Source of the DNA: Rhodothermus marinus DSM 4252
GTDB taxonomy: Bacteria > Bacteroidota > Rhodothermia > Rhodothermales > Rhodothermaceae
Assembly: GCF_000024845.1 (NCBI RefSeq)
Contig: NC_013501.1
Location: forward strand, 2,522,874 to 2,586,873
Length of the DNA: 64,000 nucleotides
Direction: 5' to 3'
Shown here piece after piece: positions 1-8,848 of the stretch. A program made the translations under genes and the position numbers. Within the stretch, counting starts at the first letter, position 1. Every line of letters begins with the position of its first letter. A model generated the notes under the pieces. It saw nothing but the letters and a program-made list of their open reading frames with translations, did not search any database and had not been told where the DNA came from.

Positions 1-668
1 GCCACCTCGAAGTCGCCGCTCATGCCCATCGACAGGTAGCGCAACTGGACGCGCGGATTGTTGCGGCGGTCATAGGTCTCGGCCAGCCGGCGCAGCAGCC
101 GGAACTGGGGTCGCACCGCTTCCGGATCTTCGGCAGGAGCCGCCAGCGTCATGAGTCCCACGATCTCCAGGTGCTCGAAAGGCGCCAGCGCGTCCAGAAA
201 GTCGTGGACGGCGTCGGGTTCGAGTCCGAATTTGGTCGGTTCGCCCGAGACGTTCACCTCCACGAAGCACGGCAGCACGCGATCGGCCATGGCCGCCCGG
301 CGTTCCAGTGTTTCGGCCAGCCGCAGGTTGTCCAGGCTGTGCAGCCAGTCAGCATGAGCCACCACGTCTCTGGCCTTGTTGCGTTGCAGGTGGCCGATCA
401 TGTGCCAGGTGACCTCCCCGCCTTCGATGCGTCCGGGCAGCACGGCCGCCTTGGCCACCAGCTCCTGCACCCGGTTTTCGCCGAAATGGCGCAGCCCGGC
501 CTCGTAGGCCGCCTGCACGACCGCGACCGGAAACGTCTTGGTCACGCCGATGAGCGTCACCTCGTCGGGGCTGCGTCCGGCCCGCCGACAGGCGCGTTCG
601 ATCCGCTCCTGAATCCAGGCCAGCCGCTCCCGGATGGCAGGCACGTCCAGAACCTGCTGCTCGGCCAT
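1..668 (-). CDS. YggS/PROSC-type PLP homeostasis protein (3' end beyond window)
   Basis: PLP-binding protein of the YggS/PROSC family, which carries pyridoxal 5'-phosphate and buffers vitamin B6 in the cytoplasm. 222 residues are visible from ATG at 668; the family is usually about 225-235 long, so only a few C-terminal residues are missing. The fold is the alanine-racemase-like barrel: IGVTKTFP places the PLP lysine at residue 44, followed by HFGENRVQE near 62-70, WHMIGHLQRNK near 88-98, and LSMGMSGDFEVA at the visible end, which holds the phosphate-binding serine/glycine. It is divergent from speE with a 126-nt gap. Family assignment is secure; the exact role is known only for the family. 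Confidence 0.93.
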   Translation of the reverse strand, partial: MAEQQVLDVPAIRERLAWIQERIERACRRAGRSPDEVTLIGVTKTFPVAVVQAAYEAGLRHFGENRVQELVAKAAVLPGRIEGGEVTWHMIGHLQRNKARDVVAHADWLHSLDNLRLAETLERRAAMADRVLPCFVEVNVSGEPTKFGLEPDAVHDFLDALAPFEHLEIVGLMTLAAPAEDPEAVRPQFRLLRRLAETYDRRNNPRVQLRYLSMGMSGDFEV

Positions 669-723
669 AGCTTGTCGGTTTTTGGTGTCTCGAATGTTCA
701 ATGCCGGGGAAAAGGTCCCTCCG

Positions 724-769
724 GCAGAAACCCGAAGGCTTATGCAGGGGTAGGCTATGCGGTTTCTGC
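724..769. promoter_or_regulatory. Inverted repeat in the yggS-like/speE divergent intergenic region
   Basis: GCAGAAACC (724-732) is repeated inverted as GGTTTCTGC (761-769), separated by 28 nt. It ends 25 nt before the speE start and could form a hairpin in a leader or serve as a split operator. No known polyamine or SAM riboswitch core was recognised in it. Function unknown. Confidence 0.3.
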
Positions 770-794
770 TCATGTGACGTAACCTGAAACAGGG

Positions 795-1685
795 ATGGCA
801 GAATTCGGGGCTGCTTCGGAGAACGAGCCGATCTGGTGGTACGAAACCGGCACCGACGACATCACGCTGGGCCTTCGCATGCGGCTGCTCCACCGCGAGC
901 GGACGCCCTATCAACTCCTGGAAATCTATGAGCATCCCTTCTTCGGGCGCGTGCTGGTGCTGGACGGCAATCTGCAGACCACGCAGGGCGACGAATTCAT
1001 CTATCATGAAATGCTCACGCACGTCCCGCTGCTGGGCGCGTTGCCGGCCAGCATGAACGACGCTTCGGTGTTGATCATCGGCGGAGGCGACGGCGGCACG
1101 CTGCGCGAAGTGCTGCGTCACGACTGGGTCCGACGCGTCGTCATGGTGGAAATCGACCAGGTGGTCATCGAGCGTTGCAGGGAATTCCTGGGCTTCAACG
1201 GCAACTACGACGATCCGCGGGTTACGCTGATCATCGGCGACGCGGCGCAGTACGTGGCCGAGGAAGCCGCACGCCAGCGGCCGTTCGATGCCATTCTGGT
1301 GGACTCCACCGACCCGGTCGGCCCGGGCGAGGTGCTTTTCACGCCGGAATTCATCCGCAACGCTTGGGCCTGTCTGAAGCCGGGCGGTGTGTTTGCCCGC
1401 CACCTGTGCATGCCGCTATTCGACGGCCCGATCGTGCGGGACGGCGTGGCCCGCCTGCGGCAGGTGTTTCCTCGCGTCGAAGTCTATCAGGCCACGATCT
1501 TCACCTACGTGGGCGCGCAGATGGCGTTCGTGGCCTGCACCAAAGACGGCCGGTCCGTACGCGAGCCCCAGCGCCTGCTGACGGGGCGTTACTACAATCC
1601 CGACGTGCACCGGGCCGCCTTCGCCCTGCCGACCTGGTGGGTGACCGAACTGATCGATGCCCCGGCGGCCGAAGCCGGACTGTGA
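795..1685 (+). CDS. speE: Polyamine aminopropyltransferase (spermidine synthase)
   Basis: Transfers the aminopropyl group of decarboxylated SAM to putrescine or a related diamine in the cytoplasm. The 296 residues match the family. An N-terminal beta region (WWYETGTDDITLGLRMR) is followed by LDGNLQTTQGDEFIYHEML, which contains the substrate-binding QTT/DE residues. The nucleotide-binding GGGDGG is near residues 96-101 and the catalytic-loop Asp is in VDSTDPVGPG near 168. ATG 795 is preceded by a weak AGGG. No speD or arginine decarboxylase gene lies in the window, so the actual polyamine product (thermophiles make long or branched ones) cannot be told from sequence. Confidence 0.93.
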   Translation: MAEFGAASENEPIWWYETGTDDITLGLRMRLLHRERTPYQLLEIYEHPFFGRVLVLDGNLQTTQGDEFIYHEMLTHVPLLGALPASMNDASVLIIGGGDGGTLREVLRHDWVRRVVMVEIDQVVIERCREFLGFNGNYDDPRVTLIIGDAAQYVAEEAARQRPFDAILVDSTDPVGPGEVLFTPEFIRNAWACLKPGGVFARHLCMPLFDGPIVRDGVARLRQVFPRVEVYQATIFTYVGAQMAFVACTKDGRSVREPQRLLTGRYYNPDVHRAAFALPTWWVTELIDAPAAEAGL

Positions 1686-1710
1686 CCGACGATCTGGTGT
1701 AAAAACAGAA

Positions 1711-1739
1711 AGGCCGGGCCTGCCAGCCCGGCCTTTTTT
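1711..1739. terminator. Bidirectional rho-independent terminator
   Basis: AGGCCGGGC / GCCCGGCCT stem followed by seven Ts on the plus strand and preceded by an A-run for the minus strand. It lies between the convergent speE and pntB genes and can serve both. Confidence 0.85.
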
Positions 1740-1761
1740 ATCGCGCCAGTGGACGATCTAC

Positions 1762-3222
1762 TTACAGGTTTTTGATTTCGTTAATCAACTTCACCAGCGA
1801 CTCCTTGGCATCGCCAAAGAGCATGCGCGTGTTGGGCAGGTAGAACAGTTCGTTCTCGATGCCCGAGTAGCCCGGCCGCAGGCTGCGCTTGAGCACGAGC
1901 ACGGTCTTGGCCTGATCGACGTTCAGGATCGGCATGCCGTAGATCGGGCTGTTTCTGTCGTAGCGGGCGGCCGGGTTCACCACGTCGTTGGCACCGATGA
2001 CCAGCGCCACGTCGGCCGTGGCGAACTCGTCGTTGATTTCGTCCATTTCGTAGAGCTGGTCGTAGGGCACGTTGGCCTCGGCCAGCAGCACGTTCATGTG
2101 TCCGGGCATGCGACCGGCGACGGGGTGAATGGCATACTTGACCTCCACGCCCCGTTCCTGCAGCAGGTCGGCCAGCTCGCGCACCTGGTGCTGCGCCTGC
2201 GCCACGGCCATCCCGTAGCCGGGTACGATGATCACCTTGTTGGCATAGGCCAGCAGGATGGCGGCATCTTCGAGGGTTGCTTCGTGGACGGTCTTGCCTT
2301 CGGCCGATGCCACTGCGGCACCGTCCCCGGCCTCGCCGCCGAAGCCGCCCAGCAGCACATTCAGCAGCGAACGGTTCATGGCCTCGCACATGATCCGGGT
2401 CAGGATCAACCCGGAAGCGCCCACCAGCGCCCCGCTGACAATCAGCGCCGTGTTATCCAGCACGAAGCCGGTGGCCGCCGCCGCCAGCCCCGAATAGGAG
2501 TTGAGCAGCGAAACCACGACGGGCATGTCGGCGCCGCCGATCGGGATCACCAGCAGCACGCCCAGTACGAGCGACAGTCCGGAAAGCACCACGACGCCCC
2601 ACACGACCGGATCGGCGACCGTCGGGAAGGCGTCGGCCCCGGCCACCACAAAGCCCATCGACACCAGGCTGCCCAGCGCCACCAGCAGCGTCAGCAGCCG
2701 CATGCCTGGAAAGATGACCGGGTTGCCCGTGATGTAGCCGCCCAGCTTGCCAAAGGCCACGAAGCTTCCGGAGAAGGTAACCAGACCGATCAGCACGCTG
2801 AGCACGATCGTGATGGCCTGAACCACGTCGAAAGGCACCTGCTCCACGGCCGGTAGCAGTGCGGCCAGCGCCATGCCAGAATTTTCGGGGATCAGGTAGC
2901 GGGCCACTTCGGCCGTGGCCACCAGCGCCGAGGCCAGTCCGCCGAACCCGTTGAAGGCGGCCACCAGCTCGGGCATGGCCGTCATCTCGACGCGCCGGGC
3001 CAGCACGGCTCCGATCGCACCGCCAATGACCAGCCCGGCGATCATCTCGACGGGTGTTACAATTTTGTGCAGAAACAACGTCGCCACGACGGCCAGCAAC
3101 ATGCCAAAAGCGGCCAGTTGATTGCCAGCGCGGGCCGTTTTGGGCGACTGCAGCCGCTTGAGCCCGAAGATGAACAGGGCCGCCGCGATCAGATACGTCA
3201 GGTCGATCAGTGTGGTCTTCAT
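1762..3222 (-). CDS. pntB: NAD(P) transhydrogenase subunit beta
   Basis: Membrane subunit of proton-translocating transhydrogenase, which uses the proton gradient to reduce NADP+ with NADH. 486 residues. The N-terminal half has many transmembrane helices, from LIDLTYLIAAALFIFGL at the start to about residue 260. The C-terminal domain III binds NADP(H): IIVPGYGMAVAQAQ and later VALVIGANDVVNPAA are the classic nucleotide-binding motifs. The ATG at 3222 has a good Shine-Dalgarno (CCGGAG). It is the last gene of a pntA1-pntA2-pntB operon. Confidence 0.96.
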   Translation of the reverse strand: MKTTLIDLTYLIAAALFIFGLKRLQSPKTARAGNQLAAFGMLLAVVATLFLHKIVTPVEMIAGLVIGGAIGAVLARRVEMTAMPELVAAFNGFGGLASALVATAEVARYLIPENSGMALAALLPAVEQVPFDVVQAITIVLSVLIGLVTFSGSFVAFGKLGGYITGNPVIFPGMRLLTLLVALGSLVSMGFVVAGADAFPTVADPVVWGVVVLSGLSLVLGVLLVIPIGGADMPVVVSLLNSYSGLAAAATGFVLDNTALIVSGALVGASGLILTRIMCEAMNRSLLNVLLGGFGGEAGDGAAVASAEGKTVHEATLEDAAILLAYANKVIIVPGYGMAVAQAQHQVRELADLLQERGVEVKYAIHPVAGRMPGHMNVLLAEANVPYDQLYEMDEINDEFATADVALVIGANDVVNPAARYDRNSPIYGMPILNVDQAKTVLVLKRSLRPGYSGIENELFYLPNTRMLFGDAKESLVKLINEIKNL

Positions 3223-3257
3223 GGGTGCTCCGGTCGATCGCAGTCTTCAGGATCCGT

Positions 3258-3578
3258 TCAGGAAACCGTGGCCGCTTCGGCCTTCTCCGCCTGAGCGGGC
3301 GCTCGCTGCTCGCGCGCCTTGAACATCTGCAACATCCGGTCGGTCACCAGAAAGCCGCCTACCACGTTGACCGTCGCGGCGATCAGCGCAACAAAGCCCA
3401 GCCATTTCGACCAGGTGCCGCCCACCATACCGGCCACCACCAGCGCCCCGACGATCGTGATGCCGCTGATGGCGTTCGAGCCAGACATGAGCGGCGTGTG
3501 CAGCGTCTGCGGCACCTTGCTGATGACCTCGAACCCCACAAAGGCGGCCAGTACGAAAATGATCAGATTGTCCAGCAT
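3258..3578 (-). CDS. pntAB: NAD(P) transhydrogenase subunit alpha 2 (membrane part)
   Basis: Small membrane subunit of the split-alpha transhydrogenase. 106 residues with three or four predicted helices (LIIFVLAAFVGFEVI; ISGITIVGALVVAGMV; WLGFVALIAATVNVVGGFLV) and the conserved TLHTPLMSGSNAISG. In E. coli this region is fused to the C-terminus of PntA; the separate gene is typical of Rhodospirillum, Thermus and related organisms. It sits 35 nt upstream of pntB and 39 nt downstream of pntAA. Confidence 0.93.
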   Translation of the reverse strand: MLDNLIIFVLAAFVGFEVISKVPQTLHTPLMSGSNAISGITIVGALVVAGMVGGTWSKWLGFVALIAATVNVVGGFLVTDRMLQMFKAREQRAPAQAEKAEAATVS

Positions 3579-3617
3579 GGCTGTTGTCGTGTTTTGACTC
3601 CGTTGTAAAACCCCGCT

Positions 3618-4751
3618 TCAGGCGGCCAGCAGCGCCCGCACGCGCTCGTTGACCACCTCGCCGTTGTAGGTTACGCAGGCTCCTTTGAAAATCTCATCCT
3701 CAAAATCGGGCTTGAACCCTTCGGGTGTGGCGAACTCCTGAATCATGGCCAGCAACGTCCGCGCGTACATCTGGCTGGCATGTACCGGCATTTCGGCGGG
3801 CAGGTTCAGCGGACCGACGATCTGCACGCCGTTGTGCACAACGGTTTCTCCGGGCTTTGTCAGCACACAGTTGCCTCCGCTGGGCGCCGCCAGGTCGATG
3901 ATGACCGTACCGGGCTGCATGGCCGCCACCGCCTCCTCGGTGATCAGTACCGGCGCCCGGCGGCCCGGCACCTGCGCCGTGGAAATCACCACGTCCGAGC
4001 GCCCGATGTGCGGCACCAGCAACTGCGCCTGCTGCCGCTGCTTTTCCTCGGCCAGCGCCTTCGCATAACCTGACACGTCCTGGGCATCAGGCACCTCGAA
4101 AGGCAACTCCAGAAACGTGGCGCCCAGACTCTGCACTTCCTCCTTGACCGCGTCGCGGATGTCGTAGGCCGACACACGCGCGCCCAGCCGCCGCGCCGTG
4201 GCAATGGCCTGCAGGCCGGCTACTCCGGCACCCAGCACGAGCACACTGGCCGGCCGCACCGTTCCGGCCGCCGTGGTCAGCAGCGGGAAGAACTTGGGCA
4301 GCAGGTTGGCCGCAATGAGCACCGCTTTGTAGCCGGCCACGGCTGCCATCGCCGAGAGCGCGTCCATCTTCTGCGCCCGCGAAATGCGCGGCACCAGTTC
4401 CATGGCCAGCGCCGTTACCCCCTGCCGGGCCAGTTTTTCAACGATCTCCGGGTGATCGAGCGGGCTCAGAAACCCGATGTACACGCTGCCCGAACGCAAC
4501 AGCGCGATCTCCGCTTCCGAGGGCGGCTGCACGTGCACCACCAGATCGGACGCCCAGGCTTCCTCCCGGGTCACGATCTGGGCTCCGGCTGCTTCGAATT
4601 CCGCGTCGGTAATGAACGCGCCGGTCCCCGCTCCTTTCTCCACCCGCACACTCATTCCCTGCTGCGTGAGGCGCTTTACGACATCGGGCACCAGTGCGAC
4701 CCGCCGTTCACCGGCGGCCGTTTCGGCCGGAACGCCAATCCGCAAAGCCAT
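3618..4751 (-). CDS. pntAA: NAD(P) transhydrogenase subunit alpha 1 (NAD-binding)
   Basis: Peripheral domain I of transhydrogenase, which binds NAD(H) on the cytoplasmic side. 377 residues, the usual length. The N-terminus MALRIGVPAETAAGERRVA is the alanine-dehydrogenase/PNT signature. VLVLGAGVAGLQAIATARRLGA near residues 170-190 is the Rossmann glycine motif. ATG 4751 is used. It is the first gene of the three-gene operon; a long hairpin at 4801-4853 separates it from serC upstream on the same strand. Confidence 0.95.
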   Translation of the reverse strand: MALRIGVPAETAAGERRVALVPDVVKRLTQQGMSVRVEKGAGTGAFITDAEFEAAGAQIVTREEAWASDLVVHVQPPSEAEIALLRSGSVYIGFLSPLDHPEIVEKLARQGVTALAMELVPRISRAQKMDALSAMAAVAGYKAVLIAANLLPKFFPLLTTAAGTVRPASVLVLGAGVAGLQAIATARRLGARVSAYDIRDAVKEEVQSLGATFLELPFEVPDAQDVSGYAKALAEEKQRQQAQLLVPHIGRSDVVISTAQVPGRRAPVLITEEAVAAMQPGTVIIDLAAPSGGNCVLTKPGETVVHNGVQIVGPLNLPAEMPVHASQMYARTLLAMIQEFATPEGFKPDFEDEIFKGACVTYNGEVVNERVRALLAA

Positions 4752-4800
4752 AAGATGTCAGACGGCTGGTTGGTTAAAAATTTATGACAGAAAACAGAAG

Positions 4801-4853
4801 GCCGCACGCCTTTTTCGGATCGCTGTAATAAACACCGAAAAAAGGCGTGCGGC
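4801..4853 (-). terminator. Long 19-bp hairpin between serC and pntAA
   Basis: A GCCGCACGCC... arm (4801-4819) pairs with ...GGCGTGCGGC (4835-4853), 19 nt each, with an internal T/A run and a 15-nt loop. On the minus strand it follows the serC stop by about 40 nt and precedes pntAA by 50 nt. It is most simply the serC terminator, although the T-tract after the stem is interrupted. Confidence 0.65.
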
Positions 4854-4891
4854 AATGCCTTTTCGACGGTTGATGAATGTATCACACAAAA

Positions 4892-6010
4892 TCAACCGTA
4901 TCTTTGCTCAAAATAGTCCATGAACGATACGAGTGCTTCGACGGCCTCGATCGGACAGGCGTTGTAAATCGACGCCCGCAATCCACCCACCGAGCGATGG
5001 CCCTTCAGTCCGATGAGACCGGCCTGTTTGGCTTCTGCTACAAAACGCTGTTCCAGTTCTTCGGTGGGCAGCCGGAACGTCACGTTCATCTTCGAGCGCG
5101 CGCCCGGTTCGGCCGTCCCACGATAGAAGTCGGTCCGATCGATGCGTTCGTAGAGCAAGGCCGCCTTGCGGTCGTTGATGGCCTCAATGGCCGGCAGCCC
5201 GCCCAGCCCTTCCAGCCAGCGCAGCACTTTCTCGACGATATAGACAGCAAAGACCGGCGGCGTGTTGAAGAGCTTGCCGGCGTGCGTGCCATAGTCGAGC
5301 ATGGTGGGCAGCGGCTGGTTGCGCCGCTGCAGGAAGTCGTCGCGAATGAGCACCACGGTCACGCCCGCCGGTCCCACGTTTTTCTGCGCGCCGGCATAGA
5401 TCAATCCATAGCGCTCCGGCGTGATGCGCCGGCTCAGAAAGTCGCTCGAAGCGTCGCACACCAGCGGCACTTCGGCTTCAGGCTCTGTCTGAAACTGCGT
5501 ACCGTAGATCGTATTGTTCGAGGTGAAGTGCAGGTAAGCCGCCTTCGGGTCCAGCTCCCAGGTGGACGGATCCGGAATGTAACTGAAGTTGCGGTCCTCG
5601 CTGCTGGCGGCCACCCGGGCATTGCCCAGGAATTTCGCCTCTTTGTAGGCTTTCTGGGCCCAGGCCCCGGTGATCAGGTAGTCGGCCGAGCCGTCTTTCG
5701 GAAGAAAATTCAGCGGCACCTGGTGAAACTGCAGCGAAGCGCCGCCCTGCAGAAAGAGTACATGCCACTCCTCGCCCAGCCCCAGTAGCTTGCGCAGCAA
5801 TGCCTTGGCCGAGGCGTCGATCTCCGCGTACTCGGGCGAGCGGTGGCTGATTTCCAGAATGGAGGTGCCCAGATTACGGTAAACGGGTAGTTCCTCTTTG
5901 ACTTCCAGCAGAACCGGCTCGGGCAGCACGGCCGGACCGGCCGAAAAGTTGTAGACCCGACCGCTTGCCGTGCGATAGACCGGGGTCTGAAGGGCTTCAG
6001 GCTGCGTCAT
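4892..6010 (-). CDS. serC: Phosphoserine aminotransferase
   Basis: PLP enzyme converting 3-phosphohydroxypyruvate and glutamate to phosphoserine in serine synthesis; it also acts in de novo PLP synthesis in some bacteria. 372 residues from ATG 6010. Key regions: YNFSAGPAVLPEPVL at the N-terminus; EISHRSPEYAEI; FLQGGASLQFHQVPLN (phosphate binding); YAGAQKNVGPAGVTVV with the PLP lysine. I chose ATG 6010 over GTG 6019 because GGAG sits 8 nt before it and the GTG overlaps the serA stop codon. It is in an operon with serA directly upstream. Confidence 0.95.
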   Translation of the reverse strand: MTQPEALQTPVYRTASGRVYNFSAGPAVLPEPVLLEVKEELPVYRNLGTSILEISHRSPEYAEIDASAKALLRKLLGLGEEWHVLFLQGGASLQFHQVPLNFLPKDGSADYLITGAWAQKAYKEAKFLGNARVAASSEDRNFSYIPDPSTWELDPKAAYLHFTSNNTIYGTQFQTEPEAEVPLVCDASSDFLSRRITPERYGLIYAGAQKNVGPAGVTVVLIRDDFLQRRNQPLPTMLDYGTHAGKLFNTPPVFAVYIVEKVLRWLEGLGGLPAIEAINDRKAALLYERIDRTDFYRGTAEPGARSKMNVTFRLPTEELEQRFVAEAKQAGLIGLKGHRSVGGLRASIYNACPIEAVEALVSFMDYFEQRYG

Positions 6011-6015
6011 GGCTG

Positions 6016-7236
6016 TCACTCCGGTTTTGTGGGTTCCAGGGGGATCAGTGAAACGGCCAGGACGTCCGGGAGTGCCGCAATGCGCTGCACGACGGCCTCG
6101 TCGGGACGTCCGTCGAACCGGATGCGCGCGCAGGCTGCCCGCGCACCGGCAAAGATCAGGTTCTCCATTTCCTGCACGTTCCAGTTGGCGCGGCGCACCT
6201 CGTCGAGCACCGAAGCCAGCACGCCGACCTTGTCCAGGTGACGCACGGTCAGCAGGTGCGTGGCCGGCGAATGCTCCTCAAGGTTGACGCAATTGGGTGC
6301 GTGGCCCGTTTCCAGATAGGTCTTGATAATGCGGACGACTTCATCGGCAATGGCCTCCTGCGCCTGCTTTGTCGAAGCGCCGATGTGATGTGTGAAGTAC
6401 ACCTGCGGATGACCGGCCAGCGGATGCGCAAACGAACCCGACTTGGCAGCGGGCTCCCCTTCCATCACGTCGAGCGCGGCCCGGATGCCGCGATGCTCCA
6501 GGGCCCACGCCAGCGCCTCTTCGTCGACCAGCGAACTCCGGCTGGTGTTGATGAAGTAGGCGCCCGGCTTCATGGCCTCGAAGAAGGCCCGGTTGGCCAG
6601 ATGCCGCGTCTCCGGCGCGGCGGCCAGGTGAATCGTCACGATGTCGGCCTCGGCCGCCACCTCCAGCGGGCTGTTTTTGCGGACGACGCCCAGCTCACGG
6701 GCCAGCTCGTCGGTCAGCGAGCGGCTCCAGGCCACCACGGGCATTTCGAAGGCATGAGCACGGCGGACGACCTCACGGCCGATGTGCCCCAGCCCGATCA
6801 CGCCCAGCGTCCGGCCCTTGAGCCCCCGTCCTTTGCTGTAGGCGGCCTTGTTCCAGCGGCCCTCGCGGGCGTCCAGCACATTTTCCGGAATGAAGCGATC
6901 CAGGGCCAGGATCAGTCCGAAGGTGAGTTCGGCCACGGCCACCGCGTTCTTGCCGGGGCAGTTGGCTACGAAGATCCCGCGATCGGAGGCCGCGCCCACG
7001 TCGATCGTATCGTAGCCGGCACCGGCCCGGATGATCAGTTCCAGCGCCGGCGCGGCCGCCATCATCTCGGCCGTCACGCGCGTGGAGCGCACGACAAGGA
7101 TCTCCGGATTTAAAGCAGAAAGCGCTTCCGATAAAGCCGCTTCTTTCAGCTCGGGGCGGTTGTGCACGGTAAGCCCCAACCCCCGAAGCGCTTCCAGACA
7201 GCGATCTTCCAGTTTGTCGGCCAGAAGTACCTGCAT
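6016..7236 (-). CDS. serA: D-3-phosphoglycerate dehydrogenase with ACT domain
   Basis: First committed step of serine synthesis: 3-phosphoglycerate to 3-phosphohydroxypyruvate with NAD+. 406 residues. N-terminal substrate domain; NAD-binding LGVIGLGHIGREVVRRA near residues 145-160; catalytic Arg in INTSRSSLVDE and catalytic His in VYFTHHIGAST; C-terminal ACT domain (LTVRHLDKVGVLASVLDEV) that in this family usually binds L-serine for feedback inhibition. This is the E. coli-like short form without the large intervening domain. Its stop lies just upstream of the serC start. Confidence 0.95.
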   Translation of the reverse strand: MQVLLADKLEDRCLEALRGLGLTVHNRPELKEAALSEALSALNPEILVVRSTRVTAEMMAAAPALELIIRAGAGYDTIDVGAASDRGIFVANCPGKNAVAVAELTFGLILALDRFIPENVLDAREGRWNKAAYSKGRGLKGRTLGVIGLGHIGREVVRRAHAFEMPVVAWSRSLTDELARELGVVRKNSPLEVAAEADIVTIHLAAAPETRHLANRAFFEAMKPGAYFINTSRSSLVDEEALAWALEHRGIRAALDVMEGEPAAKSGSFAHPLAGHPQVYFTHHIGASTKQAQEAIADEVVRIIKTYLETGHAPNCVNLEEHSPATHLLTVRHLDKVGVLASVLDEVRRANWNVQEMENLIFAGARAACARIRFDGRPDEAVVQRIAALPDVLAVSLIPLEPTKPE

Positions 7237-7253
7237 GGCTGTTTCCTCCGTTT

Positions 7254-8477
7254 TCAGTCAAATACGTGGATGAGCAACCCGCTGCGCAACTTGGGCTCGA
7301 ACCAGGTCGACTTGGGTGGCATCAGCAGCCCGGCATCGGAGACGGCTATCAGCTCTTCGATGCTGGTTGGGTACATGGCAATGGCCAGCGCCGCCTCGCC
7401 GCGGTCGACCATTTCTTTTAACGCGTGCAACCCTCGAATCCCTCCCACAAAGTCCAGATTGGGATCGGTACGCGGATCGGTAATGCCCAGAACGGGCTCC
7501 AGAATATGCTCGTTGAGTCGGGCCACATCTAACTGATCGGCCACGGTGCCACGCTGCGTGGGCGGCAGCTCCACCCGGTGCCAGCTACCGTCCAGGTACA
7601 GCGTGATGGTGCCTTTAGCCGGCGGAGTGGGATCCGCTACGTTCCGTTCCACCTTCATGCGCGCCTCCAGTGCCTGCAGAAACTCCTCCGGCGACATGGG
7701 CAGCCGGCGCACTACCCGGTGGTACGGCAGAATCTGAAGCTGGCTCATGGGAAAGAGCACGGCCGGGAAGATCTCGTACTCGGCCAGCCCCTCTCGTGGC
7801 GGCTCCTGCTCGCGCAGCACGGCAGCCGCCCGGGCCGCGGCGGCACACCGGTGATGGCCGTCGGCCACGTAAACGCGCTCCACCGCGCGAAACGCTTCCA
7901 GCAGCTCGGACGGATCCTCGATCTTCCAGACCGTATGCCGCACGCCGTCGTCCGCCACAAAATCATAGAGCGGAACCTCCTCTGTGATCCGCGCAACCAG
8001 TTCGTCGATGGCCGGCTGGTCCGGATAGGTCAGCATGACGGGCTCGGCGTGCGCCCGCTGCTCCAGGATGTGCCGGGTGCGGTCGGCCTCCTTGTCGGGG
8101 CGCGTTTTTTCGTGGCGCACGATCCGTCCGTCTTCGTAGGCCGCCACCGGCACGCAGCCGAACACGCCGGTCTGCACGTGGTCGCCCATCTGCTGCCGGT
8201 AGACGTAAAGCGTCGGCTCCGGGTCCTGCACGAATACAGGGCTTTCCCGAAACCGCCGCAGGTTTTCGGCACCCCTGGCGTAGACGGCGTCGTCGTGCTC
8301 GTCGGTACCCTCTGGCAGATCGATTTCGGGCCGGATCACATGGAGAAAGCTCCAGGGCTTACCGGCAGCCAGATGCCGGGCCTCTTCGGTATTGATCACG
8401 TCGTAAGGCGGCGAGGCCACCTCGGCGGCCTTCTCCGGCACCGGCCGCACCGCGCGAAAGGGATACAGCAGCGACAT
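7254..8477 (-). CDS. DUF1015 family protein next to serA-serC
   Basis: Conserved protein of unknown function, 407 residues from ATG 8477 (MSLLYPFRAVRPVPEKAAE, the usual DUF1015 N-terminus; the upstream in-frame extension is not family-like). Conserved stretches visible: SPPYDVINTEEA, HEKTRPDKEADRT, and VADGHHRCAAA at about residues 204-214. It ends 18 nt before serA starts on the same strand, so the three genes probably form one transcript DUF1015-serA-serC. The DGHHR sequence recalls the ParB/sulfiredoxin-like free serine kinases SerK and SbnI; that link is my inference. No signal peptide or membrane segment is seen. Confidence 0.85.
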   Translation of the reverse strand: MSLLYPFRAVRPVPEKAAEVASPPYDVINTEEARHLAAGKPWSFLHVIRPEIDLPEGTDEHDDAVYARGAENLRRFRESPVFVQDPEPTLYVYRQQMGDHVQTGVFGCVPVAAYEDGRIVRHEKTRPDKEADRTRHILEQRAHAEPVMLTYPDQPAIDELVARITEEVPLYDFVADDGVRHTVWKIEDPSELLEAFRAVERVYVADGHHRCAAAARAAAVLREQEPPREGLAEYEIFPAVLFPMSQLQILPYHRVVRRLPMSPEEFLQALEARMKVERNVADPTPPAKGTITLYLDGSWHRVELPPTQRGTVADQLDVARLNEHILEPVLGITDPRTDPNLDFVGGIRGLHALKEMVDRGEAALAIAMYPTSIEELIAVSDAGLLMPPKSTWFEPKLRSGLLIHVFD

Positions 8478-8625
8478 GGGTTCTACGGTCTTTGTTTTCC
8501 TTGTTTGCGTACTGGTAGAAATTAGAAACACGCTCTTTGAAAGTCGTGCGAATCATGCAGCGCTGGCCTTGAGATCTCGGGAAACCTCGTCGGCGCTGCC
8601 CACGTTAAAGGCCTCGGCTCAACAC

Positions 8626-8698
<73 letters not shown>

Positions 8699-8706
8699 CT
8701 ACGAAG

Positions 8707-8738
8707 GCGCCCGGTCGGTTACGACCGGGCGCTTTTTT
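8707..8738 (+). terminator. Rho-independent terminator after tRNA-fMet
   Basis: Perfect 11-bp stem GCGCCCGGTCG / CGACCGGGCGC with a 4-nt loop, followed by six Ts, 9 nt after the tRNA end. Confidence 0.92.
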
Positions 8739-8848
8739 ATTGTTTCTTCGCCGCTCGTTTTTCGCCGGTCCCCCTTAAGTCTTCCGCGCAACGGTCGATT
8801 CTACGAGGGACGACAACCCCCGTGTATCCTAACCAACCGTTACGTGCC

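Noticed and set aside
724-769. Riboswitch upstream of speE
   Set aside because: Only a 9-bp inverted repeat is seen, without the conserved core of any SAM, guanidine or other riboswitch I know.
4899-4906. TATCTTTG on the plus strand, a perfect -7 element
   Set aside because: It lies inside the 3' end of serC, has no TTG at the right distance (nearest is 26 nt), and faces no gene.
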